Of a stretch of DNA of 64,000 bases, positions 26,160-34,732 are shown in pieces. The stretch lies in the NCBI GenBank assembly GCA_023386885.1, contig JAEWIX010000048.1, forward strand, positions 1 through 64,000. The letters run 5' to 3'. Every line of letters begins with the position of its first letter. The first letter of the stretch is position 1. The position numbers and the translations under genes were made by a program. Origin of the DNA: Pseudomonadota bacterium (lineage in GTDB: Bacteria; Pseudomonadota; Alphaproteobacteria; Rhizobiales; Xanthobacteraceae). The notes under the pieces were generated by a model that saw only the letters and a list, made by a program, of their open reading frames with translations, was not told the origin of the DNA and made no database searches.

Positions 26160-27398
26160 ATGGACGACATCTATGTGGTCGGCGTTGGCATGACCCCGTT
26201 CGGGCGCATGCTCGATACCGATATGAAAACGCTGTCGCGCACCGCGGTGGATGCCGCATTGGGCGATGCAGGCTTGCAGAAGGCCGATGTCGAGGGTGCG
26301 TTCTTCGCCAATGCCTCGCAGGGTCACATGGAACGCCAGCACATGATCCGCGGCGAGATCCTGCTGCGCGAGATGGGCATCGGCGGCATCCCGGTGGTGA
26401 ATGTCGAGAACGCCTGCGCCAGCGGCAGTTCGGCGTTCAATCTTGCGGTGACGTTCCTAAAAGCCGGCGAAGGCGATGTTGCGCTGGCGCTCGGCGCCGA
26501 GAAGATGTTCTCGACCGATCGCAAGCTGATGTTCGAGGCATTCGACAGTGCGTGGGATGTCAGCCGCGACGACGAAATCCGCGAACGCCTCCTGATGCTC
26601 GGCGATGGCGTCGAGGTGCCGGAGGGCACCACGTCGGACAAGCCTTACAGCGTGTTCATGGATGTGTATGCGGCGTTCTCGCGCCAGCACATGAAGCGCT
26701 TCGGCACCACGCAGCGCCAGCTGGCCGCCGTGGCGGCGAAGAACCACCGGCACTCGGTGGAGAATCCGCTGTCGCAATTCCGCAATTCCTATTCGGTGGA
26801 CGAAGTCTTGAACGCGCCGCCGATCACCTATCCGCTGACCTTGCCGATGTGTTCGCCGATCTCCGATGGGGCCGCGGCAGCGGTTCTGGTCACCAAGGCA
26901 GGTTTGAAACGCCTCGGCCTCGACGAGTCGCGCGCGGTCCGCGTGCTGGCGTCGGTGATCCAGACCGGCAGCGACCGCGATCCTTCGGACGTGGAGCGGC
27001 ACTGCACCGCGCTGGCTGCGAAGAAGGCTTACGACAGAGCCGGTATCGGTCCCGCTGATGTTTCCGTTGCCGAGGTGCATGACGCCACCGCGATGGGCGA
27101 GATCATTCAGATCGAGAATCTCGGCTTCTGCGAATTCGGCGATGGTGGCGTCATCTCCGAGCGCGGCGACACGTCGCTGGGCGGACGCATCCCGGTCAAT
27201 CCGTCCGGCGGTCTGGAGTCGAAGGGTCATCCCGTCGGCGCCACGGGCATCGGGCAAGTGCATGAACTGGTGGCTCAACTGCGCGGCGAAGCCGGCGCGC
27301 GGCAGGTCGAAGGCGCGCGCATTGCACTCGCGGAGAACGGCGGTGGTCTGCAGGGCATCGAAGAAGCGGTCGCCTGCATCACCATTCTGGGCCGTTGA
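26160..27398 (+). CDS. thiolase family protein (acetyl-CoA acetyltransferase/SCP2-like)
   Basis: A 412-residue thiolase. The acyl-binding Cys is in NVENACASGSSAFN, the His/Cys region near GGLESKGHPVGATG, and the C-terminal AENGGG. The last motif differs from the CxGGGxG of classic degradative thiolases and fits the SCP2/non-decarboxylating lipid-transfer branch. It would release acetyl-CoA or propionyl-CoA from a 3-ketoacyl-CoA. AGGGAGG precedes the start. Confidence 0.9.
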   Translation: MDDIYVVGVGMTPFGRMLDTDMKTLSRTAVDAALGDAGLQKADVEGAFFANASQGHMERQHMIRGEILLREMGIGGIPVVNVENACASGSSAFNLAVTFLKAGEGDVALALGAEKMFSTDRKLMFEAFDSAWDVSRDDEIRERLLMLGDGVEVPEGTTSDKPYSVFMDVYAAFSRQHMKRFGTTQRQLAAVAAKNHRHSVENPLSQFRNSYSVDEVLNAPPITYPLTLPMCSPISDGAAAAVLVTKAGLKRLGLDESRAVRVLASVIQTGSDRDPSDVERHCTALAAKKAYDRAGIGPADVSVAEVHDATAMGEIIQIENLGFCEFGDGGVISERGDTSLGGRIPVNPSGGLESKGHPVGATGIGQVHELVAQLRGEAGARQVEGARIALAENGGGLQGIEEAVACITILGR

Positions 27399-27424
27399 GA
27401 AAATCGAAAGCAGGGACAACGCTC

Positions 27425-28201
27425 ATGCAACTGGACGGAAAAGTCGTAATCGTAACGGGTGCTGCGTCGGGGCTGGGACGAGCATCGTGTATCGCTTTGG
27501 CGAAGGCGGGCGCGCGCATCGCGGCGTTCGATCGTGACGAGGCGAAGCTTGCCGATGTCTGCCGTGAGCTGGGTGGCGATGCGCTCAGCCGCGTCGTCGA
27601 TGTCGCGAATGAAGAAAGCGTCAGCACTGCCGTCGATGCGGTGGTTGCGGAGTTCGGCGCGGTACATATCGCCGTCAATTGCGCCGGTGTTGCCGATGCA
27701 TCGAAGACCGTGTCATCGAAGGGGCAGCCGTTTCCGCTCGCGACCTGGAGCAAGGTGATCGGCATCAACCTCACCGGCACCTTCAACATCATTCGTTTCG
27801 CGGCGGTAGCGATGAGCCGCAACCAACCGGAGGGCGCGAGCGGCGAACGCGGCGTCATCATCAACACGGCATCCGGCGCGGCGTCGCAGGGGCAGGTGGG
27901 GCAGGCGGCCTACAGCGCGAGCAAGGCCGGAGTCATCGGCCTTACGCTGCCGGTCGCGCGCGATCTTGCCGAGCACGGCATTCGCGTGGTGTCGATCGCG
28001 CCGGGCCTGTTCGATACCGGCATGGTGGCGGGCATGCCGCCGAAGGTGTCGCAGTCGATCGTCGACCGCATGATTCTGTATCCGAACCGGATGGGGCAGC
28101 CGGAGGAGTTCGCCGCTCTGGTGCGGCACATTGCCGAGAATGCCTATTTGAATGCGACGACGATCAGCATCGACGCCGGCGCACGGATGCAGGCGCGCTA
28201 G
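27425..28201 (+). CDS. SDR, 3-hydroxyacyl-CoA dehydrogenase type II-like (HSD10-like)
   Basis: A 258-residue short-chain dehydrogenase. NAD-binding TGAASGLG, NCAGVADASKT in place of NNAG, catalytic Tyr/Lys in AYSASKAGVIGLT, and the RVVSIAPGLFDTGM motif resemble 17-beta-HSD10-type 3-hydroxyacyl-CoA dehydrogenases. It would supply the oxidation step between hydratase and thiolase. The ATG at 27425 follows AGGGA; it ends the CaiB-thiolase-SDR gene set. Confidence 0.9.
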   Translation: MQLDGKVVIVTGAASGLGRASCIALAKAGARIAAFDRDEAKLADVCRELGGDALSRVVDVANEESVSTAVDAVVAEFGAVHIAVNCAGVADASKTVSSKGQPFPLATWSKVIGINLTGTFNIIRFAAVAMSRNQPEGASGERGVIINTASGAASQGQVGQAAYSASKAGVIGLTLPVARDLAEHGIRVVSIAPGLFDTGMVAGMPPKVSQSIVDRMILYPNRMGQPEEFAALVRHIAENAYLNATTISIDAGARMQAR

Positions 28202-28262
28202 GCGTTATCCCGTATCGGCGCGTGTCAGGCGCGCTTTGACGTCTTCGTGAGATATCGGATTT

Positions 28263-29690
28263 CTATCCGAGCTTGTCCCAGAGTGCTTGGGCGAGAACCC
28301 CCGTCTTGCTTTCGATGGCGGCGGCGGCGTCAAGGCACAGATCCTCGCGATAACGCGATCCGACGATCTGAACCCCCACCGGCAGCCCGTCGAGCACGCC
28401 GACCGGGACAACGGCGGCGGGCAGGCCGAGCACGTTGATCGCCGAGATGAAGCGGAGGTCGTTGTGAAACACCTCCTTGACGCGCTGCTCGCCTTTGAGG
28501 TCGGCGTTGACTTCCGGCGTGCGCCGCACCGTGGTGGGTGCCAGCACAAGCGGATACGCCTCGAGGAACATCATCCAGTTGCGGATATGGCGTGAACGGT
28601 CGCTGATGGCCTTCATGTAACCGGCCTGATCGAGCTGCGTCGCGAGCCCGATGATGCCGTCGAAGGCCTTGTGAAAATCCGCGCTCGTCGTTGCGAGCAT
28701 CTGCTCCTTCTGCAGAACGCCGATTTCGGTCAGGATCAGATCGCACCACAACTGCCAGACGCCGTTGATGTCGGGCACCTCGACCTCGCTGACCGCGTAG
28801 CCTTGATCGGCAAGTTTGTCGGCGGCCTGTCGGATCAGCGCCATCACACCGGGATCGGTCGTCATATCGTCCGGAATCTTGGCGAGCGCGACCTTGATCG
28901 GCTTCGCCGCCGGCGGACCCTGGAGCGGCGCCGGCACCCACCACGGATCGCGCGGATCGCGCTGCGCCATCACCTCGAGCCCGAGCCGCACATCGCGGAC
29001 TTCCCGCGCCAGAGGACCTTGAGAGGACATGAACTGCGCCATCAGCGGGCGTTCCGCCGTGGCGCTCGGGTTGAAGGCCGGGATACGTCCCTGCGTCGGC
29101 TTGATGGTGGCGATGCCGTTGCAATGCGCCGGCCAACGCAATGAGCCACCGATGTCGTTGCCATGCGCGATGGTGCCGATGCCGGCTGCGATCGATGCGC
29201 CCGCACCGCCCGAGGAGCCGCCGCAGGTCACCTCCGGATTCCAGGGATTGCGGGTGAGCCCGTGAAGCGGATTGTCGGTGAAGGCGCGGAGCGAGAATTC
29301 CGGGGTGTTGGTGAGGCCGATGACGATGGCGCCGGCCTTCTTCAGGTTGGCGGTCACCGGTGAATCGCCGGGCGCGATGTTGTCCTTGAAGGCAACGACG
29401 CCGTTCGAATTGGCCTGTCCCTCGACGTCGATATTGATCTTGATCGTCACCGGCACGCCGTGCAGCGCGCCGATCTCACCGGTCCTGTTCGCCGCCAGCG
29501 CCGCATCCGCGGCCTTGGCCGCTTTCAACGCGCTGTCGCCGAGATCGACGACGACGGCATTGAGAGCCGGATTCACCTGCTTCATGCGCGCGAGATGCGC
29601 TGTGGTGACTTCCTCCGACGTCACACCACCCGCCTTGATGGCGGATGCTGTCTCAACTGCGGACCATTGCCAGATCGGTGCCTTCGTCAC
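28263..29690 (-). CDS. amidase signature family protein
   Basis: A 475-residue amidase. The Ser-cisSer-Lys triad is visible: Lys in PVTIKINIDVEG, Ser residues in CGGSSGGAGASIAAG, and the glycine loop HGNDIGGSLRWPAHC. It hydrolyses an amide to acid and ammonia; the substrate is not inferable. It ends convergent to the SDR gene and is followed upstream by an amino-acid binding protein, so nitrogen scavenging is possible. Confidence 0.92.
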   Translation of the reverse strand: MTKAPIWQWSAVETASAIKAGGVTSEEVTTAHLARMKQVNPALNAVVVDLGDSALKAAKAADAALAANRTGEIGALHGVPVTIKINIDVEGQANSNGVVAFKDNIAPGDSPVTANLKKAGAIVIGLTNTPEFSLRAFTDNPLHGLTRNPWNPEVTCGGSSGGAGASIAAGIGTIAHGNDIGGSLRWPAHCNGIATIKPTQGRIPAFNPSATAERPLMAQFMSSQGPLAREVRDVRLGLEVMAQRDPRDPWWVPAPLQGPPAAKPIKVALAKIPDDMTTDPGVMALIRQAADKLADQGYAVSEVEVPDINGVWQLWCDLILTEIGVLQKEQMLATTSADFHKAFDGIIGLATQLDQAGYMKAISDRSRHIRNWMMFLEAYPLVLAPTTVRRTPEVNADLKGEQRVKEVFHNDLRFISAINVLGLPAAVVPVGVLDGLPVGVQIVGSRYREDLCLDAAAAIESKTGVLAQALWDKLG

Positions 29691-29747
29691 GTTTCTTCTC
29701 CTTGCGATAGCGGTGGTCCGGAATCTCGTGGATGAACAGTCGCAGCG

Positions 29748-30785
29748 CTACCGGATCGGCGGCGCGTACTGGATGCCGCCTTCGTTCCACAAATGATTGA
29801 GGCCGCGCGGAATGCCGAGCTTGGAGCCGGTGCCGACGTTGCGGTCGTAGGATTCGGCATAGTTGCCGACCTGCCGGATAATGCGTACGGCCCAGTCCTT
29901 GGTCAGGCCGATCTGCTCGCCGTAGGTGCCTTCGTTGCCGACCAGGCGCTTGACGTCCGGCTTCTGCGACTTCAACGCCTCGTCGATATTCTTCGAGGTG
30001 ATGCCAAGCTCCTCGGCATTGAGCATGGCGAAGTGCGACCACTTCACGATCTCCAGCCACTGGCTGTCGCCCTGCTTCACCGCGGGCCCCAGCGGCTCCT
30101 TGGAAATCACGTCGGGCAGAATGACATGATCGTTCGGCGCCGAGAGTTGCAACCGTTCGGCGTAAAGCTGCGAGATGTCGCTGGTGAAGACGTCGCAGGC
30201 GCCGGTGTCGTAGGCCTTCAGCGTGTCGGCGACGTTCGAGAACGCCATCTCCTGGAACTTCATGTTATTGGCGCGGAAGTAGTCACCGAGATTGAGTTGC
30301 GTGGTGGTGCCGGACTGCACGCAGACCTTGCTGTTGTCGAGCGCCAGCGCCGAATCCTTGCCGGCGCTTTTGCGGATCATGAAGCCCTGGCCGTCATAGT
30401 AATTCACCGCCGCGAAGCTGAGGTTGAACTCGGCCTCGCGCGACATCGTCCACGTCGAATTGCGCGACAGCAGGTCGATCTCGCCGGATTGGAGTGCCTT
30501 GAAGCGCTGTTCGGCGTTGAGCGGAACGTATTTCACCTTGGTGGCGTCGTTGAAGACCGCTGCGGCGACGGCGCGGCAGAGATCGACATCGAGGCCAGAC
30601 CACGCGCCCTTGTCGTCGGCGCTGGAAAATCCGGGCAGGCCGGTCGAGACGCCGCAGATCAGGTTTCCCCGATCCTTGACGGTCTTCAGCATCTGCGCAT
30701 CGGCGCTATCGAACGATCCGAACACGACCGTGGCGGCAAGGACGGCGACAGCGCTACGCGCCAGGGGGAGACCGAAGTTCAGCAT
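29748..30785 (-). CDS. orphan general L-amino acid-binding periplasmic protein (AapJ-like)
   Basis: A 345-residue periplasmic binding protein. Signal peptide ends near DSADAQ; then LKTVKDRGNLICGVSTGLPGF, the AapJ/BztA signature, and SRNSTWTMSREAEFNLSFA. No permease or ATPase genes accompany it, so it must dock with a transporter encoded elsewhere. It lies 57 bases upstream of the amidase gene, same strand, perhaps co-transcribed. Confidence 0.9.
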   Translation of the reverse strand: MLNFGLPLARSAVAVLAATVVFGSFDSADAQMLKTVKDRGNLICGVSTGLPGFSSADDKGAWSGLDVDLCRAVAAAVFNDATKVKYVPLNAEQRFKALQSGEIDLLSRNSTWTMSREAEFNLSFAAVNYYDGQGFMIRKSAGKDSALALDNSKVCVQSGTTTQLNLGDYFRANNMKFQEMAFSNVADTLKAYDTGACDVFTSDISQLYAERLQLSAPNDHVILPDVISKEPLGPAVKQGDSQWLEIVKWSHFAMLNAEELGITSKNIDEALKSQKPDVKRLVGNEGTYGEQIGLTKDWAVRIIRQVGNYAESYDRNVGTGSKLGIPRGLNHLWNEGGIQYAPPIR

Positions 30786-30839
30786 GATGATGTCTCGCTC
30801 ATGAAGGAGAAGTGATGGGCAAGGATCGACGGCGGACCG

Positions 30840-31442
30840 TCACAGGGACGGCCGCTGTTTGACGACGACTTTGGTGCCGACCGGAACGCGGTCGTAGAGG
30901 TCGATGATGTCGGCATTGACCATGCCGAAGCACCCTGACGAGACGGCCTTGCCGATGGTATCGGGCTGGTTGGTGCCGTGAATGCGATAGACCGTGGTGC
31001 CGAGATACATCGCGCGCGCACCGAGCGGGTTGCCGGGACCGCCGGCCATGAAGCGCGGCAGATATGGTTGCCGCTTGATCATCTCCGGCGGCGGCGTCCA
31101 GTCGGGCCACTCGGCCTTGCGGGTGATCTTCAGCAGGCCTTGCCACTGAAATCCTTCGCGACCGACACGGACGCCATAGCGCATGGCGCGGCCGTTGCCT
31201 TGCACCAGATAGAGGAAGCGTTCGGATGTATGGACGATGATGGTGCCGGGCGGCTCGGTGGTGCGATACAGCACCATTTGCCGCTGAAACTGCGGCGGCA
31301 ATTGTACCGATTCGTCGGGTACGCGCCCCGGCTCGTCACCGATATTCATGTCTTCGTTCTGGCTGAATCCCTGCGATGTCGGCAGAACGATGAACATGAC
31401 GGCCAGCAATGGCATCCACAGCAAGCGTCGAAAGCGAAGCAT
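30840..31442 (-). CDS. L,D-transpeptidase (YkuD domain), exported
   Basis: A 200-residue cell-wall enzyme. Signal peptide covers about the first 27 residues (..QGFSQ). The YkuD domain starts IIVHTSERFLYLV and has the catalytic motif HGTN..SSGCFGM with Cys in SSGCF. It cross-links peptidoglycan stems 3-3 or attaches outer-membrane proteins to the wall. Length is standard for alphaproteobacterial family members. Confidence 0.93.
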   Translation of the reverse strand: MLRFRRLLWMPLLAVMFIVLPTSQGFSQNEDMNIGDEPGRVPDESVQLPPQFQRQMVLYRTTEPPGTIIVHTSERFLYLVQGNGRAMRYGVRVGREGFQWQGLLKITRKAEWPDWTPPPEMIKRQPYLPRFMAGGPGNPLGARAMYLGTTVYRIHGTNQPDTIGKAVSSGCFGMVNADIIDLYDRVPVGTKVVVKQRPSL

Positions 31443-31543
31443 CAGCGATCCTTGTTGTCGGGGGTGCGAACCGTCGGACGATGTCGCGATATCGACGCTA
31501 TCAAACCGTACCCTCGCATGGATGGCAAGCCGACGCCTGCGGT

Positions 31544-31600
31544 AGCGCTTTCGAGCGAAGTTGGTACCGGTTCGCGTCAGGACAACGCGTCAAAGAAAAT
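31544..31600. repeat. dispersed intergenic repeat, copy 1
   Basis: TAGCGCTTTCGAGCGAAGT..ACCGGTTCGCGTCA..AACGCGTCAAAG matches, with few changes, a second copy at 63190-63246. Members carry a self-complementary ACCGGT-containing core. Located between the L,D-transpeptidase and cytochrome bd genes. Confidence 0.7.
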
Positions 31601-31699
31601 CATAGCCGTTCACCGCTTTGCGTGAGCCCATGAACGGGCTATGCCGAATCAATCGTTACCGGACGCGATCAAATCAGCATGACCCGATTTCGTGACGGA

Positions 31700-31828
31700 T
31701 CAATGCGGCGCGATCCAGAGCCGCAGGCCATAGGCCATCAGGGCGACGGTGCCGACGCCACCGAGCCATAGCGCGACGAACCACAACAAGCGTTGCCGCA
31801 GCGGCGATTTGTCGTCATGGGTCGCCAT
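31700..31828 (-). CDS. small DUF2474 membrane protein of the bd oxidase operon
   Basis: A 42-residue protein: a short polar N terminus, then one membrane helix (about residues 14-36: LLWFVALWLGGVGTVALMAY) and a short tail. Its ATG overlaps the cydB stop (TGATG), so translation is coupled. Proteins of this class act like CydX, a single-helix subunit that stabilises the bd oxidase. It is easily missed because of its size. Confidence 0.85.
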   Translation of the reverse strand: MATHDDKSPLRQRLLWFVALWLGGVGTVALMAYGLRLWIAPH

Positions 31829-32847
31829 CAGTGATAGCCGCTCTGCGGATCGACCTTGCCGCGGAAGACCCAGTAGGCCCATCCGGTGTAAATCAGGATG
31901 ATCGGAATCAGGATCGACACGCCGACCAGCATGAAGATCTGGCTGCTCTCCGGTGCGGCCGCCTGCCAGATGGTGATGCTGCGCGGCACGATATAGGGAT
32001 ACATGCTGATGCCGAGCCCGGCATAGGACAGCGCGAACAGGACGAGGGACAGCACGAACGGCTTGTAGTCCTGTCGCCGCGCGAGGCTCTGCAAGAGCAA
32101 CGCGGTGACGGCGGCAACCGCGATCGGCACCGGCGCCGTGAACAGCACATTCGGCCAGGTGAACCAGCGTCGCGCATATTCGACGTCGAGGAACGGCGTT
32201 GCCAGGCTGACCGCGCCGATCGCGCCGAGCATCGCGAACAGCAGCCACCAGCTCAGGCGATAAGCTTTCTCGCGCAGATCGTCGGTGGTCTTCATCACCA
32301 GCCATGTCGCGCCGAGCAGGCAATAGCCGATCACCACGGCAATGCCGGTGAGGATACTGAACGGCGTCAGCCAGTCCCACCAGCCGCCGGCATAGGCACG
32401 GTTCGCCACCTGCACGCCCTGCAGAATGGCGCCGAGCGCGATGCCTTGCGCCAGCGCGGCGACCAGCGATCCACCGGCGAAAGCGAGGTCCCAGCGGTTG
32501 CGTTCACGTTGCGAGCGCCAGCGAAACTCGAAGGCGACGCCGCGAAACACCAGGCCGAGCAACATTGCGATGATGGGCGTATAAAGTGCCGGCATCAGCA
32601 CGGCATAGGCCAGCGGAAACGCGGCGAACAATCCGCCGCCGCCGAGCACCAGCCAGGTCTCGTTGCCGTCCCACACCGGCGCGACGCTGTTCATCATCAC
32701 GTCGCGATCTTCTTTCTTGGGAAACAGCGGGAACAGAATGCCGAGGCCGAGATCGAAGCCGTCCATCACCACGTAGACGAACACCGCGAAGGCGATGATG
32801 AAGGCCCAGATGGTGGCAATCGTCGAAACCTGATCCATGGCGCTCAC
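31828..32847 (-). CDS. cydB: cytochrome bd/CIO quinol oxidase subunit II
   Basis: A 339-residue membrane protein. The motif MDGFDLGLGILFPLF near residue 28, then WDGNETWLVLGGGGLFAAFP, is diagnostic for CydB/CioB. About eight or nine helices. Its start overlaps the end of cydA (ATGA). Together with cydA it reduces oxygen with quinol at low oxygen or in the presence of cyanide. No cydDC exporter genes are adjacent. Confidence 0.96.
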   Translation of the reverse strand: MSAMDQVSTIATIWAFIIAFAVFVYVVMDGFDLGLGILFPLFPKKEDRDVMMNSVAPVWDGNETWLVLGGGGLFAAFPLAYAVLMPALYTPIIAMLLGLVFRGVAFEFRWRSQRERNRWDLAFAGGSLVAALAQGIALGAILQGVQVANRAYAGGWWDWLTPFSILTGIAVVIGYCLLGATWLVMKTTDDLREKAYRLSWWLLFAMLGAIGAVSLATPFLDVEYARRWFTWPNVLFTAPVPIAVAAVTALLLQSLARRQDYKPFVLSLVLFALSYAGLGISMYPYIVPRSITIWQAAAPESSQIFMLVGVSILIPIILIYTGWAYWVFRGKVDPQSGYH

Positions 32848-34250
32848 CGTTTCGCGAAGTTCGTGGCACCCGACGCGGGCGTGATGCCGGCAGCGTGCGT
32901 GGGCGCGTCGCCGCTCGGCCCTTCCTCGCCGGTGTGCGGTGGCGCCGCCATCAGGCGCAGGATGTAGACGATGCCGGCGGTGAACAGCAGGAAGTAGACG
33001 ATCACGAACGCGATCAGCGACGACGCGACCGCGGGTGCCGCCAGCGGCGAGGCTGAATCCACCGTGCGTAGCAGGCCATAGACGGTGAACGGCTGGCGGC
33101 CGACTTCGGTGGTAAACCAGCCCGCCAGTACCGCGATGAAGCCGGACGGTCCCATCATCATCGCGAAGACATGCAGCGGCCGATAATCATAGATCCTGCC
33201 GCGCCAGCGCAGCCACAGGCTGAGCAGGCCGAGGCCCATCATCAGGAAGCCGAGGCCCACCATGATGCGGAACGACCAGAACACCACTGGCACCGGCGGC
33301 CAGTTTTCGCGCGGCACGGTATCGAGGCCGGCCAGCGGTGCATCTAGCGAGTGCTTGAGGATCAGCGACGACAGCTTCGGAATCTGGATCGCGTAATCGA
33401 CCCTGGCGTTTTTCTGATCCGGCAGTCCGAACAGCAGCAGCGGCGCGCCGTCCGGATGGCTCTGATAGTGGCCCTCCATCGCCATCACCTTGGCGGGCTG
33501 ATGCTCCAGCGTGTTGAGGCCGTGCTGGTCGCCTGCAAGAATCTGCATCGGTGCGACGATGGTCGCCATCCACATCGCCATCGAGAACATCACGCGCGCG
33601 CTCTCGCGTTTCGAATCGTGCAGCAGATGAAACGCCCCGACGCCGCCGACCACGAATGCCGTGGTGAGATAGGCCGCCAGCACCATGTGTACGAGGCGAT
33701 AGGGGAATGACGGGTTGAAGATCACCTTCCACCAGTCGGCGGCGATGAATTGTCCGGCGTCGTTGATGGCGTAGCCGGTCGGCGTCTGCATCCAGGAATT
33801 CGCAGAGAGAATCCAGAACGCCGAAATCAGCGTGCCGATCGCGACCATCAAGGTTGCGAGAAAGTGCAGTCGCGGCCCGACCTTCTTCAGTCCGAACAAC
33901 ATGACGCCGAGGAAGCCGGCCTCGAGGAAGAACGCGGTCAGCACCTCGTAGGCCATCAATGGGCCGATCACAGGTCCGGTCTTGTCGGAGAACGCCGCCC
34001 AGTTGGTGCCGAACTGGTAGGACATCACCACGCCGGACACGACACCCATGCCGAAGGCGATGGCGAAAATCTTCAGCCAGTAATTGAACAGGTTGAGGAA
34101 AACCTCGCGGCCGGTCCACAGCCAGAGCGCCTCGAGCACCGCAAGATAGCTGGCAAGCCCGATCGAGAATGCCGGGAACACGATGTGAAACGACATCGTG
34201 AAGGCAAACTGCGCGCGCGCGAGAACGACTGCGTCAAGGCCATCGAACAT
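32844..34250 (-). CDS. cydA: cytochrome bd/CIO quinol oxidase subunit I
   Basis: A 468-residue subunit that carries the haems and the quinol site. The N-terminal haem ligand His is in ARAQFAFTMSFHIVFPAF, the GRQPF motif in TTEVGRQPFTVYG, and the Q-loop is short, as in the cyanide-insensitive (CIO) branch; its length is below that of E. coli CydA (about 520). First gene of the operon with cydB and the DUF2474 gene. A tandem repeat array lies 190-250 bases upstream. Confidence 0.96.
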   Translation of the reverse strand: MFDGLDAVVLARAQFAFTMSFHIVFPAFSIGLASYLAVLEALWLWTGREVFLNLFNYWLKIFAIAFGMGVVSGVVMSYQFGTNWAAFSDKTGPVIGPLMAYEVLTAFFLEAGFLGVMLFGLKKVGPRLHFLATLMVAIGTLISAFWILSANSWMQTPTGYAINDAGQFIAADWWKVIFNPSFPYRLVHMVLAAYLTTAFVVGGVGAFHLLHDSKRESARVMFSMAMWMATIVAPMQILAGDQHGLNTLEHQPAKVMAMEGHYQSHPDGAPLLLFGLPDQKNARVDYAIQIPKLSSLILKHSLDAPLAGLDTVPRENWPPVPVVFWSFRIMVGLGFLMMGLGLLSLWLRWRGRIYDYRPLHVFAMMMGPSGFIAVLAGWFTTEVGRQPFTVYGLLRTVDSASPLAAPAVASSLIAFVIVYFLLFTAGIVYILRLMAAPPHTGEEGPSGDAPTHAAGITPASGATNFAKR

Positions 34251-34441
34251 GAGGCGGATCTCCGGCGAAGCAACAATGGGAAGCTAGCACATGCGGCCCG
34301 GCAGGAAAGCCGCCATGCGCGGGAGCTTGCTATGATGCAGCCTAGAGATGATGCGTTCAGCGACGTTGCGCGGGCGCAAGGTTCAGTGTGTCGCACATTC
34401 CATACAATTCGACCCGGCGAGGGGCATCCCGACCGGGCCGA

Positions 34442-34496
34442 CGAAGTCTTGGAGATTTGCGAAGTCTTGGAGGTTTGACGAAGTCTTGGAGGTCAA
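34442..34496. repeat. three tandem 18-19 bp repeats upstream of cydA
   Basis: Three copies of CGAAGTCTTGGAG-(A/G)-TTTG/A in direct repetition: 34442, 34460 and 34479. The third copy diverges at its end. They lie 190 to 250 bases upstream of the cydA start and downstream of the small secreted-protein gene. They may be binding sites for a regulator of the oxidase operon or a local expansion without function. Confidence 0.7.
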
Positions 34497-34504
34497 CGAG
34501 GAAA

Positions 34505-34693
34505 CTAGCCTTCGCTGGACAGAACGCAGACATCCGCGGGGCGCTGTTGCGAGCAGTCGGTCACCTGCTGACGGATCGACGATGTGTTGCCGTCGCGATC
34601 CGCGCGTGCAGGTGCATCCTGAAAGCCGAGCGCGATCAGCGTGCAGACCGCGCCGAGCGGGACGATGAAGAACCGGAAGGAAATCTTCTGCAT
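34505..34693 (-). CDS. small exported protein, function unknown
   Basis: A 62-residue protein with a signal-peptide-like N terminus (FFIVPLGAVCTLIALGFQDAPARA) and two Cys residues in the mature part (DCSQQRPADVC) that could form a disulfide. GGAGCAGGA precedes the ATG at a fair distance. It follows the sigma-factor gene by 39 bases on the same strand and may be co-expressed. No family recognised. Confidence 0.55.
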   Translation of the reverse strand: MQKISFRFFIVPLGAVCTLIALGFQDAPARADRDGNTSSIRQQVTDCSQQRPADVCVLSSEG

Positions 34694-34732
34694 GATCCTG
34701 CTCCGTCGGTTGACGTTACAGTCGTGGTTCCG

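Noticed and set aside
34442..34496. Short tandem array considered as a CRISPR
   Set aside because: Units are contiguous with no unique spacers, only three copies, and no cas genes are present.
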